Below are positions 33,934 to 42,573 of a stretch of 64,000 nucleotides of DNA, piece by piece. A program made the translations under genes and the position numbers. The notes beneath the pieces were generated by a model, which did no database searches, was not told where the DNA came from, and worked only from the letters and a program-made list of their open reading frames with translations. The DNA is from Geomonas propionica (GTDB lineage: Bacteria > Desulfobacterota > Desulfuromonadia > Geobacterales > Geobacteraceae). Within the stretch, counting starts at the first letter, position 1; each line of letters opens with the position of its first letter. The stretch covers positions 372,001-436,000 of the forward strand of contig NZ_JAEMHK010000002.1 of assembly GCF_016458235.1 (NCBI RefSeq). The letters run 5' to 3'.

Positions 33934-35286
33934 ATGCCTACCACTAAATGGAGCAAATCGAGCTGGCGCTCTTTTCCCGCCCTGCAGCAGCCGGTGTGGC
34001 CGGCCGGTCCCGCTCTCGACGAGTCCCTGAAAACGCTGTCGCAGCTGCCGCCGCTGGTCTTCGCCGGCGAGTGCCAGACACTGAAATCACAGCTTGCTGA
34101 AGCCGTTGTGGGTAACGCCTTCGTACTGCAGTGCGGCGACTGCGCCGAGGATTTCTCGCGCTGCACCGGTCCTGACATCCGGGAATTGCTGAAGGTAATC
34201 CTGCAGATGTCGGTGGTAGTTGCCTACGCCGGCGAGAAGCGGGTCATCAAGATCGGGCGCATGGCCGGGCAGTATGCCAAGCCGCGCTCCTCCGACACCG
34301 AGCTCGTGAACGGGGTTGAAATGCCCAGCTACCGCGGCGATATGGTGAACAGCCCGGAACCGACCCTGGAGGCGAGGACGCCGGACCCGCGCCGCATGCT
34401 GGAGGGGTACTACCGGGCCGCCGCAACGCTGAACCTGGTGCGCTCCTTCACCCTCGGCGGCTACGCGGCGCTGGACCGGGTGCAGGCCTGGCACCGCGCC
34501 TCTCTGGACGCACTTCCCGCCGGGCAGAAGTACGAGGACCTGGTGCGCCAGATCTGGAAAACCATCAACTTCATGACCGCCATCGGCCTGGACCCGCAGC
34601 ACACGCCGCAGTTGAACCAGGTGACCCTGTACACCTCGCACGAGGCGCTGCTGCTCGACTACGAGGAGGCCCTCACCCGGATGGATTCCACCACCGGAGG
34701 ATGGTATGACTGCAGCGGCCACATGCTCTGGATCGGCGATCGCACCCGCCAGCTGGAAGGGGCCCACATCGAGTTCCTGCGCGGCGTGAAGAACCCGCTG
34801 GGGATGAAGATCGGCCCCAATTACGACCTCGACAACATCAAGGCCATCGTGGAGCGGCTCAACCCGGACAACGAGGCGGGGCGCCTCACGCTGATCACCC
34901 GCTTCGGCGCCGACAAGGTGGCTAACTACCTGCCCAAGCTGCTGCGCGAGATTAGCCGCGAGGGGTACCGGGTAGTCTGGAGCTGCGATCCCATGCACGG
35001 CAACACCTACCAGAACGAATTCGGCCAAAAGTCGAGGAAATTCGAAGATGTCCTGCGCGAGATCAAGACCTTCTGGGAGATCCACAAGGCCGAGGGGACC
35101 GTGGCGGGCGGGGTGCACCTGGAGCTGACCGGCGATCATGTCACCGAGTGCACCGGCGGGAGCCGGCAGCTTTTGGACAAGCACCTGCACCAGAACTACC
35201 AGACCAACTGCGATCCGCGCCTGAACGCGGAGCAAAGCGTGGAGCTCGCCTTCGAACTGGCCGAGATGCTGCACCCGTGCAAGTAA
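33934..35286 (+). CDS. Class II DAHP synthase (shikimate pathway entry)
   Basis: A 450-residue plant-type 3-deoxy-7-phosphoheptulonate synthase, condensing phosphoenolpyruvate and erythrose 4-phosphate. The metal-binding motif QCGDCAEDFS has the key Cys near residue 64. GRMAGQYAKPRS, the active-site DCSGHMLWIGDRTRQL and SCDPMHGN segments, and the later GGVHLELTGDHVTEC are all intact. ATG 33934, preceded by GAGG, gives the usual N-terminus (MPTTKWSKSSW). A farther upstream start would add unrelated residues. Confidence 0.95.
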   Translation: MPTTKWSKSSWRSFPALQQPVWPAGPALDESLKTLSQLPPLVFAGECQTLKSQLAEAVVGNAFVLQCGDCAEDFSRCTGPDIRELLKVILQMSVVVAYAGEKRVIKIGRMAGQYAKPRSSDTELVNGVEMPSYRGDMVNSPEPTLEARTPDPRRMLEGYYRAAATLNLVRSFTLGGYAALDRVQAWHRASLDALPAGQKYEDLVRQIWKTINFMTAIGLDPQHTPQLNQVTLYTSHEALLLDYEEALTRMDSTTGGWYDCSGHMLWIGDRTRQLEGAHIEFLRGVKNPLGMKIGPNYDLDNIKAIVERLNPDNEAGRLTLITRFGADKVANYLPKLLREISREGYRVVWSCDPMHGNTYQNEFGQKSRKFEDVLREIKTFWEIHKAEGTVAGGVHLELTGDHVTECTGGSRQLLDKHLHQNYQTNCDPRLNAEQSVELAFELAEMLHPCK

Positions 35287-35308
35287 CCTAACCCAAACGA
35301 GGTTTGCC

Positions 35309-36781
35309 ATGAACGTCGAAATCAGCTCTGTCCATCCGCTGCGGCACGCCACTTCCGCCCTGGTCCTTGGCTGTTTCGAGGACGACAAGGACCAGTTGTA
35401 CCACGACTGCGACACAGCCCTCGGCGGCCTGCTGGGGCGCCTGGCCGAGAGCCGTGAATTCACCGGGAAAAACGGGTCCGCCCGGCTTCTGCATACGCTG
35501 GGGAAACTCCCCGCCGAACGCCTGGTGCTTGTGGGGCTGGGGAAGAAAAAGGACCTGAGCGCCGAGCGGCTGCGCCAGGGAGCCGGCAACGCCATCTCCG
35601 CACTGCGCGGCGCCCGAGTTTCCTCCTTCAGCAGCGCGCTGCACCTCGCGGACGCCCGGCCCGACGCAGTCGAGAGCACCGCCGTGGGCATGCTCCTCGG
35701 CAGTTACCGCTTCGAGCAATACAAGACCAAGGATAAGGACGAGCGCTTCCGCTTCGACACCATGACCGTGCTGCTCCCCGCCGAGCAGGAACAGGTTGGG
35801 CGCCAGGCGCTGGAACGGGCGCAGATCGCCTGCGACGGCGTAATGCTGGCACGCGACCTGGTGTCCCATCCCGGCAACGTGGTGACCCCCGCCTACCTCG
35901 CCGAGGCCGCCCTGGAGTTAGCTCAGCGCAACGGGCTGGAGTGCCGGGTCTACGAACTGGCTGAGTTGGAGCAGATGGGGATGAACGCCCTAATAGGCGT
36001 CGGCAAAGGGGCGGCCGTGACGCCGCGCCTGATCGTGCTGCAGTACCGCGGCGGCAAGGGTCGCCCGGTGGCCTTGGTCGGCAAGGGGATCACCTTCGAC
36101 TCCGGCGGCATCTCGATCAAGCCCGGTGCCGGCATGGAGGCGATGAAAACCGACATGGCCGGAAGCGCGGCGGTGCTCGGAACCCTGGAAGCGGCGGCGC
36201 GGTTGAAACTTCCGGTGAACCTGGTTGGAATCATTCCGACCGCCGAGAACATGCCCGACGGCAACGCCTTCAAGCCGGGCGACATCCTGACATCCTTGTC
36301 CGGGACCACCATCGAAATCACCAACACCGACGCTGAGGGGCGTCTGATCCTGTGCGACGCGCTCCACTTCGCCCGCGAGCAGTTCAAGCCCGCCGCCATG
36401 ATCGACTTGGCCACCCTCACCGGCGCCTGCGTGGTTGCCCTGGGACACGAGGCGAGCGGCCTGATGGGGAACGACCAGCGCCTGGTGGACGCCCTGAAGC
36501 GGGCCGGCGACGAGACCGGCGAGCGGGCCTGGCCGCTGCCCCTTTGGGAGGAGTACGGTGAGGTCATGAAGAGCGACGTCGCCGACCTGAAGAATGCCGG
36601 AAGCAGGGATGGTGGCGCCATCAGCGCCGGGTGGTTCCTGAAGCAGTTCGTGGGCGATACCCGCTGGGCCCACCTGGACATTGCCGGCACAGCCTGGAAC
36701 GACAAGGCCCGTCCCTACGGTCCCAAGGGCGCCACCGGCGTCGGCGTCCGCCTGCTACTTGAGTTCCTGCAGGCGCGGTAA
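35309..36781 (+). CDS. pepA: Leucyl aminopeptidase PepA (M17)
   Basis: A 490-residue cytosolic aminopeptidase with an N-terminal macro-like domain (about 1-165) and the catalytic domain. Two metal ions are held by the motifs GKGITFDSGGISIKPG, AMKTDMAGSAAV and NTDAEGRLIL, all intact. It removes N-terminal Leu and other residues from peptides. The start (MNVEISSVHPL) follows an ACGAGG motif and lies 22 bases after the DAHP synthase gene, suggesting co-transcription. Confidence 0.96.
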   Translation: MNVEISSVHPLRHATSALVLGCFEDDKDQLYHDCDTALGGLLGRLAESREFTGKNGSARLLHTLGKLPAERLVLVGLGKKKDLSAERLRQGAGNAISALRGARVSSFSSALHLADARPDAVESTAVGMLLGSYRFEQYKTKDKDERFRFDTMTVLLPAEQEQVGRQALERAQIACDGVMLARDLVSHPGNVVTPAYLAEAALELAQRNGLECRVYELAELEQMGMNALIGVGKGAAVTPRLIVLQYRGGKGRPVALVGKGITFDSGGISIKPGAGMEAMKTDMAGSAAVLGTLEAAARLKLPVNLVGIIPTAENMPDGNAFKPGDILTSLSGTTIEITNTDAEGRLILCDALHFAREQFKPAAMIDLATLTGACVVALGHEASGLMGNDQRLVDALKRAGDETGERAWPLPLWEEYGEVMKSDVADLKNAGSRDGGAISAGWFLKQFVGDTRWAHLDIAGTAWNDKARPYGPKGATGVGVRLLLEFLQAR

Positions 36782-36792
36782 CCGCCTATCCT

Positions 36793-36817
36793 TCCCCCTC
36801 CCGTAGTGGGAGGGGGA
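36793..36817. repeat. C/G-tract palindrome after pepA
   Basis: TCCCCCTCCC and GGGAGGGGGA form a 10-bp perfect stem 12 bases after the pepA stop, without a following T tract. CCTCACCG tandem units follow at about 36830-36855. Confidence 0.55.
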
Positions 36818-36963
36818 TCACGTCGCCCCGCCTCACCGCCTCACCGCCTCACCACTAGCCACTAGCCTCTCCCCCCAGCTTCAGCCTGCCCGCCTCATTG
36901 ACATCCCCCGCGTGCCCGCTAATCTATAAAAGTTTTTTAATAAACCGGGCCAGGGAGCCCCCC

Positions 36964-37704
36964 ATGCCCAAGACATTCTCCGTGATGACCTACAACGTCC
37001 ACAGTTGCATCGGAACCGATCGTAAGCTGTCTCCCCTGCGCATCGCCGAGGTCATCGATCGGTGCAACCCGGATATCGTGGCGCTGCAGGAACTCGACGC
37101 CGGGCTGCCGCGCACCCAGATGATCGACCAGGCCCACCTCATCGCCATGACCCTTGAGATGTCGTTTCATTTCCACTCCTCCATCCACATGAAGGAAGGG
37201 GGCTACGGCAACGCAATCCTCAGCCGCGGCGATGTGCGGCTGATCAAGGCGGGAGCGGTACCCATCGATCCCCTGCGCCCCTCTTTCGAGCGTCGCGGCG
37301 CAGTCTGGGCGGAGGTGACGCTGCGCGGCCACCTGATCCAGGTGCTCGTGACCCATTTCGGGCTCAATCGGGGCGAACGGGTGCAGCAGGCCCGGGCGAT
37401 GACGGGCCATGAATGGCTGGAGCATCCGGAATGCAGCCATCCGGTAGTGCTGTGCGGCGACTTCAACGCCATGGCGGGCTCACAGGTGTACCGGCTGTTG
37501 ACCCGGCAACTGCACGATGTGCAGCGGGGCCTCAAGGGGCGTCTCCCCCGCGGCACTTGGCCCGCCCAGCTTCCGTTCATGCGCATCGACCACATGTTCG
37601 TCTCGCGCGAGCTCAAGGTGCGCCAGGTCTGGGTGCCGCGTACCCCGCTCACCCGGGTCGCCTCGGACCACCTGCCGCTGGTCGTCACGCTGGAGTTGCC
37701 ATGA
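36964..37704 (+). CDS. Endonuclease/exonuclease/phosphatase-family protein
   Basis: A 246-residue single-domain EEP protein. Motifs in order are MTYNVHSC, NPDIVALQELD (metal-binding Glu), GYGNAILS, LVTHFGLNRGER, LCGDFNAMAGS and SDHLPLVVTL, which hold the Mg2+ site and catalytic His. The family includes DNA and RNA nucleases and lipid or sugar phosphatases. It has no signal peptide. AGGGAG precedes ATG 36964. Its last bases overlap the phospholipase D-like gene (ATGA). Confidence 0.9.
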   Translation: MPKTFSVMTYNVHSCIGTDRKLSPLRIAEVIDRCNPDIVALQELDAGLPRTQMIDQAHLIAMTLEMSFHFHSSIHMKEGGYGNAILSRGDVRLIKAGAVPIDPLRPSFERRGAVWAEVTLRGHLIQVLVTHFGLNRGERVQQARAMTGHEWLEHPECSHPVVLCGDFNAMAGSQVYRLLTRQLHDVQRGLKGRLPRGTWPAQLPFMRIDHMFVSRELKVRQVWVPRTPLTRVASDHLPLVVTLELP

Positions 37705-39233
37705 ACATTCTGAAGCCCCGCACCAATTGCATGGGCATCTACCAGGTCGATGAAACCGGGGTGCTGGTCGACGCGGAGGATTACTATCGCGCCTTCTACC
37801 ACACCGCCCTGGCGGCCCGGAGCTACCTCCTCCTCGCCGGCTGGCAATTCGACTCGGAGGTGCGTCTGCTGCGTGGCGACGACGAACACGTCTCGGGGGG
37901 AGACACCAGGTTCCTGAAGTTCCTGGAGCGTCTCTGTCAGGTGAACCCGCGCCTGCACATTTACATCCTCGCCTGGGACTTCAGCGCGGTGTTCTCCCTG
38001 GAGCGTGAGTGGTTCCAGGACATCATCTTCAACTGGACCACCAACAAGCGGGTGCAGTTCCGTTTCGACAGCGTCCACGCGACCGGCGCCACCCACCACC
38101 AGAAATTCGTCATAGCCGACGGCGCCATCGCCTACCTCGGGGGGATGGACATCTGCTCCTCGCGCTGGGACGACCGACTCCACATGAAGGACAACCCGGA
38201 CCGGGTCGACGTCGACGGCACCAAGTACGGCTCTTACCACGACATTCAGACCTACCACACCGGAGCCGTGGTCGGGATCCTGCTCGAGCTGTTCCGGCAG
38301 CGCTGGCGCGACTCGGGCGGCGGCGAGCTGAAGCTGCCGCATGCGGGGGCTTTGACGCCTACCCTCCCGGCCGGGGCCTTTCCCCTCCCCACCTCCCGGG
38401 TGGCAGTCTGCCGCACCGCGGCGCGCACGCCGCTCACCGAACAGCGCGAGGTCCATGAAATACGGCACCTCTTCGTCGACGCCATTATGTCCGCGCAGCA
38501 CCTCATCTACCTGGAAAACCAGTACTTCAGTTCCCAAGTAGTGTTCTGGTCGCTGGTCGCCCGGATGAGCATGGCGGACCGCCCTCCCCTGCAGATCATC
38601 ATGATACTCCCGGACCGGCTGCCGCTCACCGAGGAGCTGTTCCTGGGGCTCCCCCAAATGCGCATGATCCGCACCCTGCAGCAGGTCGCGGAAAAAACCG
38701 GCCACACCCTGAGCGTCTACTCCTCCGCGGAGATGGACCACGGCAACCGCAAGATGACCTTCATCCACAGTAAGCTGCTCCTGATCGACGACCGCTTCCT
38801 CACCATTGGCTCGGCCAACGCCACCAACCGCAGCATGGGGCTCGACACGGAACTGAACGTGGCCTGGGAAACGGAACCGGGAAGGCGCGAGGAGGAAATG
38901 ACCGCGGCGATCCGGGCCTTGCGCGCTTCGCTCCTCGCCGAGCACGCGGGTCTGTTGGGATGCGGCGAGGACTGGCGCTTCGAGAACGTGGAGAACCTGA
39001 CCCGGCACCTGGAATGCCTAGCCGACGACCACGACGCGCGCCTTTGCCGCTACCAGCCGGACACCACCTTCGAGAACAGCGACCTGCCCGACGTCCTGGA
39101 GCCGATCCAGCGGGTGGTCGACCCGGAGCACCCCGTCGGCAACGAGCTTATCTTCGAGAGCCTCACAAAATCAGAGCTTGGTTCCTTCGCAAGGGGTATA
39201 TTTAAATTAAGCCAGATGATCATCGGGCTTTAA
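37701..39233 (+). CDS. Phospholipase D-like protein
   Basis: A 510-residue protein with two HKD motifs, His133-Gln-Lys135...Asp140 (HHQKFVIAD) and His356-Ser-Lys358...Asp363 (HSKLLLID), each followed by a Gly/Ser-rich strand. This is the two-domain phosphodiesterase/transphosphatidylase layout. Because it starts inside the EEP gene (ATGA overlap), both are probably co-translated. Whether it is a cardiolipin synthase, phospholipase or nuclease is not decided. No membrane segments are visible at the N-terminus, which is unusual for cardiolipin synthase. Confidence 0.9.
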   Translation: MNILKPRTNCMGIYQVDETGVLVDAEDYYRAFYHTALAARSYLLLAGWQFDSEVRLLRGDDEHVSGGDTRFLKFLERLCQVNPRLHIYILAWDFSAVFSLEREWFQDIIFNWTTNKRVQFRFDSVHATGATHHQKFVIADGAIAYLGGMDICSSRWDDRLHMKDNPDRVDVDGTKYGSYHDIQTYHTGAVVGILLELFRQRWRDSGGGELKLPHAGALTPTLPAGAFPLPTSRVAVCRTAARTPLTEQREVHEIRHLFVDAIMSAQHLIYLENQYFSSQVVFWSLVARMSMADRPPLQIIMILPDRLPLTEELFLGLPQMRMIRTLQQVAEKTGHTLSVYSSAEMDHGNRKMTFIHSKLLLIDDRFLTIGSANATNRSMGLDTELNVAWETEPGRREEEMTAAIRALRASLLAEHAGLLGCGEDWRFENVENLTRHLECLADDHDARLCRYQPDTTFENSDLPDVLEPIQRVVDPEHPVGNELIFESLTKSELGSFARGIFKLSQMIIGL

Positions 39234-39256
39234 GAAACGGAAAGGAGGCGACCGAC

Positions 39257-39466
39257 ATGACAGACGAAAGGAAAGAGACGGGAGTCGAGACGGATGATCA
39301 TTCCTGCGGCGTCAGGGTTTGGAGTTCGTCCTGTGAACGTAATGTGTACAGCGATAAAAGCGAAAAATACCTCTGTGCCACCTGCGGTACCATCGAGGGG
39401 CTGAAACACGAGATACACCACGAGCACTTCCCGCACCTGAGCGGGGACAGCGACGAGATGAGTTAA
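39257..39466 (+). CDS. Small Cys/His-containing protein, 69 residues
   Basis: Starts MTDERKETGVETDDHSCG behind a perfect AAAGGAGG motif, 24 bases after the phospholipase D gene. It has four Cys (HSCG, SSCERN, CATCGT) and a His cluster (HEIHHEHFPH), so metal binding is likely. It may belong to the preceding EEP-PLD unit. No family recognised. Confidence 0.7.
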   Translation: MTDERKETGVETDDHSCGVRVWSSSCERNVYSDKSEKYLCATCGTIEGLKHEIHHEHFPHLSGDSDEMS

Positions 39467-39493
39467 CCATCCGGTTTCAGGCAGACGCAAAAA

Positions 39494-39519
39494 AAAGGGG
39501 CGAGTCATCTCGCCCCTTT
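39494..39519. terminator. Bidirectional terminator
   Basis: AAAGGGGCGAG, loop TCAT and CTCGCCCCTTT form a perfect 11-bp stem. T-rich stretches follow on both strands, so it can end both the 69-residue gene and the convergent M16 peptidase gene. Confidence 0.85.
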
Positions 39520-39591
39520 CCATTTCTACGGTGTCAGCTGCTGCCCCTAGCGGAGCAGGCCCGGTCATTTCTGTAGTGCCACTGTGTTTCT

Positions 39592-40866
39592 CTAGCGGGG
39601 CAGTCCCGGACCCTCGCCCGGCCCCACCGATTCGACCCGCGGCATCACATTTGTAAAGAGCAACTGTGCCACTTCCCGCACCTCGTCGACGCTGACCGCG
39701 GCGATTCCCTCCAACGACGACTCGATCGGCTCCGGCGCCCCCAGAAGGGAGGTGGTGTTGGAAATCCTGCGCACCTGGGTCTCGCAGTCGTCCAGGGCCA
39801 TGAGCCGCGCGCAACGGATCTGCTCCTTGGCGGCCACCAAGACATCATCGGTCACCTTTTCCTCGCAGAACCTCAGCACCTCGGCGTGGCAGACGTCTAC
39901 CGCCTCCTGGGCGCGCTCCGGGCCGGTTCCGGCGTAGATCATGAGGCCGGCGGAATCGGTGTAGGAGGACATCATGGAGTAGACCGTGTAGGCGAGGCTT
40001 CTGCGTTCGCGCACCTCGCGGAACAGGCGCGAGTTCATGCCGCTACCCAGGATCTGGTTAAAAACGGCGAGCTTGTGCCGGTGCTCGTTGCCCGCGGGCG
40101 GAAGCGGATAGCCCATGTAGAAGTGGGTTTGTTCCATGGGGCGCGTGTAGTGCACGTGCTGTCCCACGGAGACCTGGTAGTCGGCAGCGGCCTTTTTCCC
40201 TTGCGGCTGCCCGGTCGGAAGTTCCCCTAGGAGGCGGGCCGCCTGGTCCGCGATCTGGTCGTGGTCCACGTTGCCGGCCACCGAGACGATGGTGGCGCCG
40301 GTCAGGTAGTTGGCCCGTTTGTGCTCCAACAGGCGCTCCCGGGAGATCGCGCCGATGGTTTCCGCGGTCCCGAGGATCGGGCTCCCCAGCGGGTGTCCCT
40401 GCCAGAAGCCCTGGTGGAACTGGTTGTAGATGAACCGGCCCGGGTTGTCCTGGTTCATCAGTATTTCCTGCAGCACCACGCCGCGCTCCTTCTCCACCTC
40501 ATCTTCAGGCAGGGAGGAGTGGACGAACATGTCGGCCAGGATGTCGAAGGTGGCCGGGATGATGGAAGCTAGGGAGACGGCGTAGTAGAATACCTCCTCC
40601 TGGCTCGTGTAGGCGTTGGCCCGGGCACCGATGCTGTTGAACTCGTCGGTGATCTGGTCGGCGGTACGGGTCGGGGTCCCCTTGAACAGGAGATGCTCGA
40701 TGAAGTGGGAGGCACCGCCGGTATCGGGTTCCTCGTTCCGGGTACTGCTGTCGATGCGGATGCCGATGGCGGCGCTCTGCATACCCGGGATCTGCTGGCT
40801 GACTACCCGCACCCCGTTGGGGAGCGTAGTGAGGCGAAGCTTGGGGGGAGTCGACGAAGTGAACAT
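39592..40866 (-). CDS. M16 family zinc peptidase
   Basis: A 424-residue pitrilysin-family protein with the inverted zinc motif HFIEHLLFKG near residue 56 and the second-shell Glu downstream (EKERGVVLQEI). It has one active and one inactive-like half in a single chain. No signal peptide is visible at the N-terminus (MFTSSTPPKLRL). Family members degrade short peptides or process precursors. It is read leftward alone, with the next minus gene 140 bases upstream. Confidence 0.93.
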   Translation of the reverse strand: MFTSSTPPKLRLTTLPNGVRVVSQQIPGMQSAAIGIRIDSSTRNEEPDTGGASHFIEHLLFKGTPTRTADQITDEFNSIGARANAYTSQEEVFYYAVSLASIIPATFDILADMFVHSSLPEDEVEKERGVVLQEILMNQDNPGRFIYNQFHQGFWQGHPLGSPILGTAETIGAISRERLLEHKRANYLTGATIVSVAGNVDHDQIADQAARLLGELPTGQPQGKKAAADYQVSVGQHVHYTRPMEQTHFYMGYPLPPAGNEHRHKLAVFNQILGSGMNSRLFREVRERRSLAYTVYSMMSSYTDSAGLMIYAGTGPERAQEAVDVCHAEVLRFCEEKVTDDVLVAAKEQIRCARLMALDDCETQVRRISNTTSLLGAPEPIESSLEGIAAVSVDEVREVAQLLFTNVMPRVESVGPGEGPGLPR

Positions 40867-41007
40867 ATAAGCTCCTTAAAGCAGTGGAATCGTTTCGGTT
40901 TGAATGTCAGGAATTATAACACGGCGCCTTAAGGAAAACAGTCAGTGAAAAAATACGCCTGTCGGTGACCCGGCAGGCGCGTTTTGAGGCAAAGGGAAAA
41001 CTGAGTG

Positions 41008-41484
41008 TTACTTGAAATCGGCGTAACGGGAGAGGACGAAGCCGCGATCCTTGGCGTCCTTTTCATGGCAGCTGAAGCAGTCGCGCTTGCCGTCCAGGCC
41101 GGAGGGCTTGCCGTCGGGGGTGAAGCCGACGAAATGCCAGCCGCCGGTCTCCTGGGCCTTCTTGTCCCGCTGCATCATGACGATCATGCTTTTCTTGCCC
41201 GGCACCTGCTTGCCACCCTCGTCCTTGATGGTGTAGTTGACCGCGATGAAGCGGCTCCCCTCTGGGTAGTTTGCGCCGCCGGTCTTGTAGGTGGGCATGG
41301 CCTTCTTGTTCACGTAGATGTAGTGGATGCCGTAAAACATAGATTTCTTGTCGGTGATGACGCGGGCCTTGCTCTTGTCCCAGTTCTCGTAGTTTCTGGG
41401 GAGCTTGCCCTGTTCGGCGGCGCAGGCTGCGCCGACGGCACCGAAGAGGGTAGCGAGGGTGAGGATGGAAATTACTTTTTTCAT
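41008..41484 (-). CDS. Periplasmic cytochrome P460-like c-type heme protein
   Basis: A 158-residue exported protein (signal peptide to about residue 22, ending GAACAAEQ) with one c-type heme motif CFSCH (Cys136, Cys139, His140) close to the C-terminus. The preceding beta-rich part (NYENWDKSKARVITDKKSMFYGIHYIYVNKKA, in part) matches cytochrome P460 family proteins, in which a Lys cross-links the heme and which act in hydroxylamine or NO chemistry. Catalysis here is inferred. GGAGG precedes ATG 41484. Confidence 0.88.
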   Translation of the reverse strand: MKKVISILTLATLFGAVGAACAAEQGKLPRNYENWDKSKARVITDKKSMFYGIHYIYVNKKAMPTYKTGGANYPEGSRFIAVNYTIKDEGGKQVPGKKSMIVMMQRDKKAQETGGWHFVGFTPDGKPSGLDGKRDCFSCHEKDAKDRGFVLSRYADFK

Positions 41485-41529
41485 GTCATGCCTCCATATG
41501 AATAGTGGTCGGTCGTTGCGCGGAAGGAT

Positions 41530-41557
41530 GGGCGAATGATTATTCGCCCCTACAGGG
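41530..41557. repeat. GGGGCGAAT dispersed repeat, copy 1
   Basis: GGGCGAATGATTATTCGCCC plus CTACAGGG. Its complement matches 49925-49951 in 26 of 27 positions. Confidence 0.8.
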
Positions 41558-41610
41558 ATACCATAGGGCGGCATCTCCTTCAAAGCAGCATTGGATATTT
41601 TTCATCAGCA

Positions 41611-42483
41611 TTAGATACGGCCGTTATGCCCCGAGGCCGCCGGAGACCAGGGGTAATCGGCGAGATGGGCGGCGAGTTCGTCCTTGTGGTAGCGGTCCAG
41701 CTTCTGCCGGAAAAGCACCAGTGTCATCACCACCGGCAGCGTAAAGATGAAAATCCCGGTAAGCCCCATCAGGTTTTCCCCGATGTAGAAGGTGACCCCC
41801 AGGTTGAAGGCGATCACGCAGAGGTAGAGAAAGGGTCCGTACAAAGAGCGGTACGGCGCCGCGCCCACCCCGGCCGGGCGATCTTCCCCGGAGCCGAAGC
41901 GGTCGATCAACTGCAGCGCAAGGATCAGGAGTGCGCTCACCAGCCACCACCCGAAGTAGTTGGACATCGGGATGCCGAAATGGGTGCCGACTTCCCGGTA
42001 GCCGTAGATCCGGCCCAGGAACCAGCGGCTCCCCTGCAACGCCACGGGGTCGGTGACGATGTCGAGGAACACCTGGAACAACGAACCGAGCAGCAAAACG
42101 GCGAAGGAGCGCCTGATGCGGCTGGTCTCCAGGAGCACCAGGTCCCCCTTGACCCGCTTGGCCGGGGCCAGCACCAACAGGGCGGTGGCGTAGCTGCAGT
42201 AAGTCAAAAAAACGTAGGAGAGCGAGTCGAAGAAGGGGACGCCGGCGATCCAGAGTTCGCGGTCGCGGGTCGCTTCCACGTAGTAGTACCAGCCGTAGGG
42301 AAAGCCGTTGTTGATGGAGGAGAACTCTGAAGCGAAGGCGATGAGGTAGCCGCACACCGTGAACAAGATGGTCTTCTTCCACCCGAGGTGCAGTACCGCC
42401 GCCACCAGATACACGGCGAAAAAGGCGAAGACGTAGGGACGCATGGTGAAGGTCCCCACGGCGATATCGAGGATGTGGGTCAT
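41611..42483 (-). CDS. Carotenoid biosynthesis-family membrane protein (CruF-like)
   Basis: A 290-residue polytopic membrane protein with about seven hydrophobic segments (for example TMRPYVFAFFAVYLVAAVL, TILFTVCGYLIAFASEF and SDHL-free loops between). Conserved polar stretches within membrane segments, NGFPYGWYYY and DIVTDPVALQGSRWFLG, fit the CruF/carotenoid hydratase family (PF04240). No other carotenoid gene lies nearby, so the substrate is uncertain. The start MTHILDIAVG follows AAGGAG. Confidence 0.75.
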   Translation of the reverse strand: MTHILDIAVGTFTMRPYVFAFFAVYLVAAVLHLGWKKTILFTVCGYLIAFASEFSSINNGFPYGWYYYVEATRDRELWIAGVPFFDSLSYVFLTYCSYATALLVLAPAKRVKGDLVLLETSRIRRSFAVLLLGSLFQVFLDIVTDPVALQGSRWFLGRIYGYREVGTHFGIPMSNYFGWWLVSALLILALQLIDRFGSGEDRPAGVGAAPYRSLYGPFLYLCVIAFNLGVTFYIGENLMGLTGIFIFTLPVVMTLVLFRQKLDRYHKDELAAHLADYPWSPAASGHNGRI

Positions 42484-42573
42484 GCCGGAGAGCTCCTTGA
42501 TAAAAGGGGGCGCCACGCAAACGTGGGGGCGAATTGTTCCGCCCCCACGCCGCCAGCACGTTTGGTTGTCTTC

